Source of the DNA: Diphasiastrum complanatum
Taxonomy: Eukaryota > Streptophyta > Lycopodiopsida > Lycopodiales > Lycopodiaceae
Direction: 5' to 3'
Assembly: GCA_029204225.1 (NCBI GenBank)
Contig: CM055113.1
Location: forward strand, 23,990,357 to 24,054,356
Length of the DNA: 64,000 bases
The number at the start of each line of letters is the position of its first letter. Positions within the stretch are counted from its first letter, which is position 1. Positions 25,201 through 35,764 of this stretch are shown here, one piece after another. Position numbers and translations under genes: made by a program. The notes under the pieces were generated by a model. That model had not been told where the DNA came from. It was given only the letters and a program-made list of their open reading frames with translations, and made no database searches.

Positions 25201-28200
25201 TCGAATACTTCTTCCACACCTCGAAGGAAGGGGAATTGCAATTACTATGGTGAATATGGACACTTTGCTTTTGAGTGCAGGAAGAAGCTTGCAGACCAAA
25301 AGAAGGGCACAAAGAAGCAAGGACGAAATGTTGTTGAGAGTGTTGCAAGAGAGGAGCAGAGTGACATAAGGCAAGCTGAGTTATTCTCTGTTGCATTGGC
25401 TTCACAAGCTACAACAGGTGGTTGGTACATTGACTCAGGTGCTTCAAAGCACATGCCCCCTCATAGGGATTGGTTTGATACCTTTGTGGGGATTAGTGAT
25501 GGACAAGAGGTGTGCCTAGGTGACAACTCAACACACAAGGTCAAGGGAAAGGGCACAGTACCTGTAAAGCTTCTATCAGGAGAAGTCAAAGTCATTAAGA
25601 ATGTCTTATATGTACTAGGACTTGCTAAAAATCTTCTTTCAGTAGGAGCTATCACTCAACAAAATATGAAAGTAGAATTTGATGCTACTTCTTGTCTTGT
25701 GTTGGACTTGAGTGATAATATGAAGGTTGTGGCCAAAGGATTGCAGGAAGATAATCTATACAGGTTATACACTTCTATCCCTAGTCAGCATGCTTATACA
25801 GCAAAAGGAAGGGATGTGGATAGGTTGTGGCATGAGAGGTATGGACATCTTGGCTACCAAAGCATGCAGGTGTTGAACCAACATCATATGGTGGAGGGGC
25901 TTCCAGTTGTTAAGCCAAGCTCTTCAGTTTGCGAGGCTTGCGCTATGGGAAAACAACAAAGACATAAGTTTCCCAAGGAAACCACCACCAGGGCAGCAGG
26001 CATACTTGACTTGATACATTCAGATTTGTGGGGGCCAACCCAAACAAAATCTGCAGGGGGGGCATATTACTTTATGACCTTTATTGATGACTTCTCACGC
26101 AAGATTTGGATTTATTTCTTGAAGTTAAAATCTGAAGCATTCAAGTACTTCCTGCATTTCAAAGCTTTGGTAGAAGAACATTCAGTAAAGAAGATAAAGA
26201 TGCTCAGGTCAGACGGTGGTGGAGAGTTCATTAAGACAGAATTTGTGGAATTCTACAAAGCCAATGGGATCAAAAGGCAGCTTACAGCTGCTCATACCCC
26301 TCAGCAAAACGGCGTAGCAGAGAGAAAGAACCGAACTATTGTGGAGTGTGCAAGGTGCATGCTCAAGGCAAAGGGGTTGCCCAACTCTTTTTGGGGCGAG
26401 GCAATGCACACAACAGTGTTTCTGTTGAATAGAAGTCCAACAAAAGCTGTGGAAGGCAAGACTCTAGAAGAGGCATTTAGCGGCATTAAGCCCAAGGTAG
26501 GCGCTTTGCGAGTGTTTGGTTGTACAACCTATGCCCATATTCCCAAGGATAACAAGAAGAAGCTGGATGCAAAATCAGCAAAGAGTATTTTCTTGGGATA
26601 CAGTGAAGAAAGCAAAGCTTACAGTCTTTACGATCTTACTAGCAAGAAAAGGATCATAAGTCGAGATGTGATCTTTGAAGAAGATCAAACGCCTCCTATA
26701 GAGGAACTTGAGATGGAGGATGGTACAAGTGAATTTGTGCCAATACTTGATGACCCACATCCATATATTGGGGAGCCTCAGGATGATCATATGAGTGATC
26801 AAGAGGAAGAATCCGAGGAGGCTAGGAAGCGGAAGGAAAGGGGCAAATCTGTTGAGTCCTATTCACCGTCTTCATCACCAACTGCAAGGAAGAAGTTTCC
26901 CAAGTGGTATTGGCAAACTGTGCAGGATGGTTTGATATTGGATGAGGGAGAGAGCAGCAATCCAGGGGCAAGGAGGTCTCAAAGGCAAGCCCAGCAGCAT
27001 GAACACCAGGAGACAAACTATGCACTTATGACTACTATTTTGGATTCACAAGATCCACATACATTCGTTGAGGCAGCAGATGAGAAGGTATGGCAACATG
27101 CTATGCAAGAGGAGTACGACTCCATTCTCAAGAATGATACATGGGATTTGGTGAAGTTACCAAAAGAGCGTCCTATTGGCTGTAAGTGGGTCTACAGGAC
27201 CAAATACAAATATGATGGGAGCATCGATAAGCATAAGGCAAGGCTGGTTGCTAAAGGCTATGCACAGAAGGAGGGCTTGGACTATGATGAGACGGTTGCA
27301 CCGGTAGCTAAGATGACGTCTATCAGGTTGGTTTTAGCATTGGCTGCATTTTTTGGTTGGGAGGTCCATCAAATGGACGTGAAGAGTGCTTTTCTTAATG
27401 GACAGTTGGCTGAAGAAGTCTACATGGAACAACCACAAGGTTTGAGGCTAAGGGCAAGGAAAGTATGGTATGCAGGCTTAAGAAGGCCTTATATGGTTTG
27501 AAGCAGGCACCCAGGGCCTGGTATAGTCGTATTGACGACTATTTTGCCAAGGAGCAATTCATAAAGAGTCAGTCGGATTGCAACCTGTTCGTGAAGGAGG
27601 AAGATGGGAACATTGTTTTGATAGTTCTCTATGTGGATGACTTGGTCATCACGGGTAACAATGGGCAGCTTTTTGAAAAGGTGAAGGCTCATTTATCAAA
27701 TGAGTTCGAGATGAAGGATTTGGGCTTAATCCACTATTGTCTTGGTTTGGAGGTTTGGAAAAAGGAAAACTGTGTGTTTATTTCCCAAGCCAACTATGCA
27801 TGTGAAGTCTTGAATAGGTTCAACATGCAGGATTGCAAACCCGTTTCCACGCCCATTGATACCAGCAGTAAGCCATCCAGAGATGATGGCACTCCTTTTG
27901 TGGACGAGACTCTTTATAGGCAGCTTGTGGGTAGCCTGATTTATCTCACCACTACGAGACCAGACATTTCCTATGCGGTTGGTGTAGCAAGCCAGTTCAT
28001 GAGTTCTCCAACTGAAGCACATTGGAAAGCAGCCAAGAGGGTTTTGAGGTATGTCAAAGGGACAACCTGCTATGGGATTGAGTACACAGATGACGGAAAG
28101 CTTCAGCTTGGAGGCTTTACTGATTCGGATTGGGCAGGTGATAGGGATGATCGAAAGTCGACCACAGGGCTTCGGCAAAAGCTACCTGCGAGGCAATATG

Positions 28201-31200
28201 GCTCAGGAGACTTCTTGGGGAGGTGCAGATTCAACAGGATGGTCCTACTATCCTTCAGTGTGACAGCCAGAGTTGCATCCAGCTTGCTAAAAATCCCGTG
28301 TACCATGCTTGTACGAAGCATATTGAGGTGGATCAACACTTCTTACGAGAGAAGATACAAAGCGGAGAAATTCAGCTCGAGTACTGTGATACCAACGAAC
28401 AAGCAGCAGATATCTTTACTAAGGCACTTAGTAGAGAAAAATTTGAAAAGTTTCGTAGCATGCTAGGTGTTGGTATGAACAAAATAGCCATTGAGGGGGG
28501 GTGTTGAAATAAATGCCTATTTTGCCCCTTAAGGCTTGTATACTTGTAACTTGTAAGTTGTGCATAAGACATGGGGGTAAAACATTTATGTACATAGTAC
28601 ACCCCACTTGTGCTAATTAGGCAAGTAAATCAAGTAGGTTAAGGACCCATGTGGGTTCTAGAGCTAGAATTAGCAAGACACCACCTCTATACATAACATG
28701 CTATATGCTATATGTAGCCCAAACTTTGGAGGGGTTTCCACGCCCTACTACACTTTGAATATTCATTCATGTTGTGTGAGCTTTGAAGTCCTCTCTCTCT
28801 TGCTTTTGTGTTCTACTCCATAGCTGGTTTTCTGAAGCTTTCATAGTGTGCTTACTATGCTGTTATGATACTCCATAGCTAGGCTTTGGAATTTGACATG
28901 GTCTTGCATAGTAACTGCTCATTATCGATGTAGTGATTTGACAGGAAATGGAACACCATTCCATAGGAAACTTTTAACCTTGATAGAATCCAAAGGCATT
29001 GTTGCCCCCAAACTGGACCACAGTGTACCCGAAACGTTCGGCAACCTACATAAATGAACTGTTTTTTAAAAAATGCTTTAATTTGATACCCATATTGCCC
29101 ACAAAAACATAATTTTTTTTTTTAGAAACACGTTTTCAGAAACGCAGTGCAACTATGGCACTATATATATTATTATATACATATATGTGTGTGTGTGTGT
29201 CATGCCCACGACTGATCTCGGATTGATTATCCCGCTAGAGGTCAGTAGGCCTACCTCAACCCTTAAGTTAATTATGATTATGAGGGGTTTGGGGCCCTCA
29301 TGTGCATATGGTCATAATTAATGAGGCCTAAACTCATGATGGTGGATTATTATGGGTCTATCAGTGAGTCATAGGGGAACTGGATGACGTGGCCAGTTAG
29401 GTTGCAGAGGTGTCCAGTGAGGTCCAGTCAGGTGTGCACTACTAGTGGTGCATGGGCCTTGGAGGGTATAAGTATACCCATTGGGCTCTCACTAGTGTAT
29501 GCTTGATTGTGTGATTTGTAGCTACATGCTGCTGGTGTGATTCCTCCTTCCCTTGTGATAGATTGATCCAACAAAAGCTTGCTGGGTGCTTCGCTTGCCT
29601 TTTTCTAAACTCTAAAGTCACGGTTTTTCGAGAGGATATCGATTGAACGGTATGTGCACTACCAAGGTTGCAATCAATTTGATAAAGCATGCTCTTGAAT
29701 AGTGATTTTGAAGGGATTTTTAATTCACTTGTAGCATTAAGTTTTTGCAGTTACTTTGGCCCTTGTTGCTTTTTGACAATAGGCAAAATTTCAGCCTCTT
29801 GTAAGCTGAAAATTCGTACCTTCAAAAAATCAAAATTCTTGAGTACTTAGTTGCAAAGCAGATGAATTTTTTTTTTTTGGCTATGGTAGAGGAGGGAATG
29901 CTGATTTTATTTGGAGCAAGCTTCTTGAAGTTCACTTTCAGAATTGTCAATGTAATTGATGGTTTCCGGTTTGTTAGTGGGTGGGGCTTTTCCATTGTAG
30001 GAAATATTTCCAGCACCGTTTTGCTTCAATTTTTTGGCTAATTAGCGGCAATAAATCCAGTTTGCATCACTGTTTTTTTATCAAATCGTAGCGTGATGTT
30101 TTGAAGCTAAAGAAAACAATATGCTTTCGTGTCAAAAAGAATAATCTGTTTTCTGTTATTGTCAGAAAACTGCTGATTCTTAACCATAAGTTAAAGCATA
30201 CCTTTTTAAAATAGCCATAGCTTCTTCTTTGCAAAGGTTTTATTCTTGTTTGCAAAAGTTCTTTGAAAGCTTGATTCTGCTTTTGAGTTGAAGCACGATT
30301 TTTGTTTCAAGTGTGTGAAAGCTGATGGAATCTGCTTTCTTCCAGCTTAACTTTGCAAGAAACAGGAACAAAACAAATCATAATCTACGATAGTGGGTAG
30401 AACTAAACAATCTATACTGTTTCAAGCTAGTTGTCCCTTTTTATGAAGGGTTTGAACTTAAAGGCAAGATTGAAACATAGAATAAGATTCAGCTGATATT
30501 CTTCCACAGATTTTGTAGATATTGATATCTCCAAGCAAAAGGTGGCTAATGTTGCGCCCTCCACGTGTGCTGCAGATGCGTGCTCCACTCGTGCACGGAC
30601 CCCTGAAGAAAGCCATCTCTCTCTCTCTCTCTCTGATTGGCAGTCCTGTTCCTCGCGGCCAGTCTGTTCGTGGCCTGAGGGAGAGGCCCGAGGGACCCGT
30701 GGTGTTATGGAGGGAAATCGAGGGGGGGGGGGGTTTGAATTTAGATAGTGAATCATTCTAAATTCATTTGCATAGGGGGGGGGGGGGGGGGGTTGTGTGT
30801 GTTTGTGCATGGTGTTGTGTTGAGCGTTGCTTTTATTTTTTTTTCCTGGGCTTTTTTTAATGCCTCTCTAATAATATTGGTTCCGAAGTTCTAAAGGCAG
30901 TTATGCAATAGTTGATGGTGTTTTGGATTGATTATTGGTTTGCCAAAACGATAATTATACGTTTGTAAGGACATATCGGTTGTAAGCACGATATCTCTTA
31001 AAAATGACGTTTTTATGAAAACTGCTTGGAAAAGCCTTATAATTCCTTGTACAAATTTTCTAATTAAGGAAAAATTATTAGTTTTCCTACGCATTTTGGC
31101 AAGACGTAGAAGTTCCCATAAATGGAGATGTGTTTCCACTTTTCCCAATATTTGATCGCATCGTCCCACTTGGGAGACTCGATCATTTACTTTACACATT

Positions 31201-34200
31201 TAGTAAAGTCGATTTTTGGAACTTCACCAGGAATAATCACATGCAAAATCTATTCAACAAATTGCATTCGATTAACTGCCGTATGGGCCATCGGAGACTG
31301 GATATCTTTATCTACCAGTCTCTCAGTTTTTTGACCATGGTGCCATGGCCCCTTTGAAGCACCATTAGTGCTTCACGAAAGGGCAAGCCCATGCTAATGG
31401 CCCTGAAACCAGTAATTGTAAGCCAAAGGATAAGGGGGGGAAAAGCGTTTTTTGTAATTCAACGGGAAGCTATTGCTCACTAATAATAGCAAAAGACCAT
31501 GTAATGTTACGCCATATGTCGGTCTAAATCAAATTAGTTTGAAGAGTTGTAAGGCCCAATGGATGAACTCTGTCAAAAATTTGATTTGCATTAGAGGTAC
31601 TAATCAAGTGGTTGTATGATTTTAAGAACTGCAAAATTTGATAATAATCATTCAATCCAAAAAGCAAGGTTGAATAAAGGTCATAAACAATTTTTATTGC
31701 ACAATGAATTACATTCAACCCGCTAGTAGAGTAATTCTACTTGAAACTATATTAATCAAATTTGTTCTTAATTTAATTAGAGTTCTACTCAATTCTTTCC
31801 CATTAAACGTCTGTCACTCAAGGAATGGTAGGACGAGACCTACAATCCTTATCGTGATCGGAAGGATTAAGAAATGGGTAAAGAAAAACGTGAGTAGGAA
31901 TTTGTACTGCGTTGGATTCATGACGAAACTAGTCCATGTCTTGATTGATATGCACCTCTAAGAAAACTCGTCCAATTTCCGAGTAAAAGGAGGAGAAGAA
32001 GATGAAATGACAGTTATCTAGGAGAAACATCTATTGCATAGATTCTTGGAGGAATCTGTAATGTGGATAGATAAATGACCTGTTTTTAGAATAAGGATCG
32101 ATAGGATATGCTTGATTTTATGTGAATCTTCTAAGGACTATTTTTGGATGTCTAGTTAGAAGATGTAAGGGAAGGGAATTTAGAAACCATTCTTGTAGTA
32201 GAAGAGTTGCTATGGATGGCTATAATTCAAGATGCAATCCTAAGTTCTAGACCTTTCCTTTTGTGGCCTACTAAGCCTATATACAAATCCGATAAATTTG
32301 TATCAGGACTAGAGGGTTCTATTACAAGAAAAGGTTTGTTGAAATCTGTTCCTTGCGGGTGTATTCAACCTGATCTTAGAGTGAACTAGGATCCAGAAGT
32401 TGATGCACGGAATGAAATTCATGCTAACAATTTATTCTTTTGAAGTAATCTCCGGCTGAGATTTTCGTTACAAAATAGCGCTCTTTGAGAAATTTTCTCT
32501 CTTAGAGTCAACTGAGTTATAGGATTCTCAGTTAAAAATGTGTGCTAGTTACAGATGGGGTAAGATCTGTAGGAATATGCTATGTAGTGAATGTTTGTGA
32601 CATCATAAAATCTCTTGTCAAACTTTTTTATCCTGTGGGTCTACAAAGTATTACGTGAACTGGGTTTATTTGCATGCATAAACTAGTCGCTAAAATATAG
32701 GCATATTGATGAGAATTGTTGGAAGACAATTGCTCGCAAGTTAATAATGATTTCTCGATGAGAATCACTTATTGACCTAGAATGGATTTAGAATCAGATT
32801 GAAAGTGGTGTTTAAATTTGGATCCACACCTAAACATTCAAAATTTCTAAATTGGGTTCAACTAATTGGATTAGGAGCGTTACTTCTGAGTTAGTTGACT
32901 TTATATCACTAAGTGATATTGTAGTTTATTTGTATCGCTTATAAGTCAACCTTTACGAGTCTATAGTGCGATTTATTTTGCGAGTTTATGGGATAGACGT
33001 GAACTTTTGGCTTTAATTTTTTCCCGATTGGAAGAAGATGAAATACTATCCCGGAGATGTAGATGAGTTGGATGGGTTGTATAAGCCGAAAGTCTAAACT
33101 TCTCGTAAGGAAGTTCCGATGAATCTTAAGTTATTATTCTAGATAAAAACTTAAGAGTAATAGAATCTAGTCATATTCTAGATTGGAACCTAACTTTGGA
33201 ATGACACTTTGTGCCATGTCTAGAGTAAAGGAAATTTTGTGGATTACAATTCGTAGATAGGCATTGTAATAGTGGGTAATTAAAGTTCGAAGCTTTCCTT
33301 ATGGAAAGGATTTTTAGAACTACTCATATGTCTTCTAAGAATAGTACTATTTTCATTCTCTTATTGTCATGTATGGAATCTAGATCCGATGAGTTGTGAT
33401 TGACGAATCATAATTCGGATCATAGGATATACTTGATCATTAGGAGAGGGCAATGTTCGTGGTGAGGTTACCCCAGATAAATAAACAGAATGATGCAATT
33501 TGGGTAGTGATTGGCCATCTTACCAAATTGGCTACGTTTATTTGGGTAAAGACCAATGTGAAGGCATCTAATTTGGCTTAGCTTATGTGTCTATTTTAGG
33601 CTTTACGGATTATCAAGTGACATTGTGAGCGATCGCTATCAAAAGTTCATTGGTCACTTTTGGTTGACCGTGTTTGCTAAACTAGAGATGACATTGAGCT
33701 TTTCTGATCATCTCGAGACGAATGGAGAGACAAAGAGAACAAATTAGACGATGCAACAAATGCTTCGAGAATATGTTGCTAGTGTGTGAATTTAGTGGAC
33801 TGACGCGTGCCATGGTTCTTTTTCCAACAGGCCCTCTGCTAAGGAACATAGCACGACAGCTGGTCGCTTTTGAGTAGTGTTAGCTGAGGGAGGATGTGCT
33901 GAGGCTTGTGACATGATGGAGCATCCACAGTCGTAGCACAGGTGACTTGCAACGATTGGCCTAGAGAGTCCTTTCACAAGACTGTTCAGCATCCGCCTAC
34001 GAGCGGAATTGGAGCACCTAGGTCTTGTATCACACACAGAAGAGGAACATGCTATCCATTGAGCAGTGCAGGCGGTTGGTGTTTGTGAACACCAACAGCC
34101 GTATGCTGAGACACACGCACAGAGGGCCAGATGATCGAGGTGAGTCATTTTATTACCCCATGCTTCAGCTATTTTTTGACTAATTGAACTGCTTTCAGAA

Positions 34201-35299
34201 TATGCAATGAATTGCAAAATACCTATTTGACAACAATGTTTGTTTGTGGTTGTAGGTGAACCTTGACTCTTGCTTGGTGGACTCGGCAGCAACAACTCCT
34301 CAGACACCACCCACACAGGACGAGTTGGCTACAAAGAGTTTTACAGATAGGCAGAGGTTGACGCACGGGCTTTAAGGCGGCAGAGGAGGGCACATAGGGG
34401 GCGGCAGAGGGCTGAGGAGGGGGATGAGGAGGGCTTGGAGGGTGGAATTATGAGGAGGAGGAGGAGTGGGCTGAAGAGGGGGATATTGAGGAGGACGAGA
34501 TGGGGGTAGAGGCACAAGGGGATGACCTAGCTGATCTGTTGGTGGACCCTGATGTGGAGATAGAGGAGCAGCCAGCCATTCCCGCACGTACAAGATTACC
34601 AGCCGATTCGACCAGTCCAATTCGATTCGAACCAGTAGGCTGGTTCGAATTGGAAAATAGTTCAAACCCCGAATTGTTTTTTTTTCCGGTTCGAACCAGC
34701 TTCGAATGGTCCGAACGATTCAAACCGTGGTTCGAGGTTTGAATCGCGATTCGTGCAACTATGCACACGTAGGCCTGGAGGGCGACCTAGAGGTTCCGGG
34801 AGGGGGGGTAGCTGGGTTCACGTTTTGTAGACAGGAGCGGAGCATCGCAGGCAACTGCTGGCCAGGCATCATCACAGTGGGTAAGGCCATCCCAAAGTGT
34901 GGGATCACAGTCTCCTGACACACACGCGGGCATAAACAGAGGGGTGGGGGCAGCCAGAGGAGAAGAGAGAGGCAGAGGTAGGGACAGGGGGAGGACAAGC
35001 ACAGGCAGCAGAGCCAGAGCATGTAGCAGCAAAGCCAGAGTCTTGCCACGGTGTATGGTTCCCTCTGATTCATTTGTAGATCTTTGGGATCAACAGACTG
35101 GCACAAACTCGGAGGATTCTGATTACCATGACACCGATGAGTCTTAGTTGTATAGTTTTCATTATGTTCATCGAACATCATTGTACCCCATTTTGGTGCC
35201 ATGTGGCCCAATATTATATATTATGATGATCTCTTTGACACACGTGCCATGATTCAGTATGGTCCATATGGTTTCAGATCAGTTTTAAGGTTTATGGTT

Positions 35300-35352
<53 letters not shown>

Positions 35353-35367
35353 TTAAGGTTTATGGTT

Positions 35368-35409
<42 letters not shown>

Positions 35410-35525
35410 AACGTGTCTTTTCTCTTAGTATGGTTTCAGCCATGATTTGGTATTACTATGGTTCAGTATGATTCTGCAATGCGTCAGTATGGTTCCTTAT
35501 GGTTTAAGTTCTTTTTTTAGTGATC

Positions 35526-35584
<59 letters not shown>

Positions 35585-35705
35585 GGACGTGTCTTTTCTC
35601 TTTAGTACGGTTTCAGCCATGATTCAGTATTACTATGGTTCAGTATGATTCTGCAACACGTCAGTATGGTTCCTTATGGCTTCAGTTTGGTTTGTTGTGA
35701 TCTCA

Positions 35706-35764
<59 letters not shown>

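Larger units (their letters stand above)
23741..28898 (+). mobile_element. full-length Ty1/copia retrotransposon, recent insertion (copia 2)
   Basis: Two 397-bp LTRs (23741-24137 and 28502-28898) differ at three positions by my reading, about 0.8%. The 5-bp direct repeat TGGTC flanks the element (23736-23740 and 28899-28903). Between them are a tRNA-Met-type primer-binding site, gag, protease, integrase, reverse transcriptase, RNase H and a polypurine tract. The domain order, with integrase before reverse transcriptase, defines Ty1/copia. Coding sequence is broken at several places (see the gag, pol and RT entries), so this copy cannot move by itself. It lies in sense orientation in intron 4 of the MIP18 gene. 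Confidence 0.96.
23604..29160. mobile_element. small non-autonomous hAT-like element, split by a copia insertion
   Basis: The left end at about 23606 (TAGTTGCAC then GAAACGCGTTTC) and the right end at 29160 (GAAACGCAGTGCAACTA) are inverted relatives. Both flank palindromic AAACG(C/T)GTTTC words. Removing the copia element and one copy of its 5-bp target duplication leaves about 395 bp. The right part, 28990-29160, matches the 3' end region of hAT 2 (35830-36037). This looks like a deletion derivative of that family. No 8-bp target duplication was found. Confidence 0.6.
29198..33790 (+). mobile_element. Ty3/gypsy relic
   Basis: An LTR start at 29198 matches the - strand LTR at 3091. Downstream come weak but ordered pol traces: reverse transcriptase at about 31150-31330 ([14 protein letters not shown]), RNase H end at 33030-33110 ([12 protein letters not shown], then SRKSKLL in another frame), and integrase core at 33484-33790. 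Domain order RT, RNase H, integrase is that of Ty3/gypsy. No 3' LTR was found, and hAT coding sequence begins at the right border. The stretch 29700-31100, including poly-G runs at 30721 and 30777, shows no recognisable gag. Confidence 0.65.

Noticed and set aside
30427..30810. Open frames around the poly-G tracts at 30.5-30.8 kb
   Set aside because: Low-complexity sequence (G runs, CT repeats) within a gypsy relic. No domain seen in any frame.
31150..33480. Insert of plastid or mitochondrial DNA
   Set aside because: I recognised no organellar gene. The traces present fit a decayed gypsy reverse transcriptase and RNase H.
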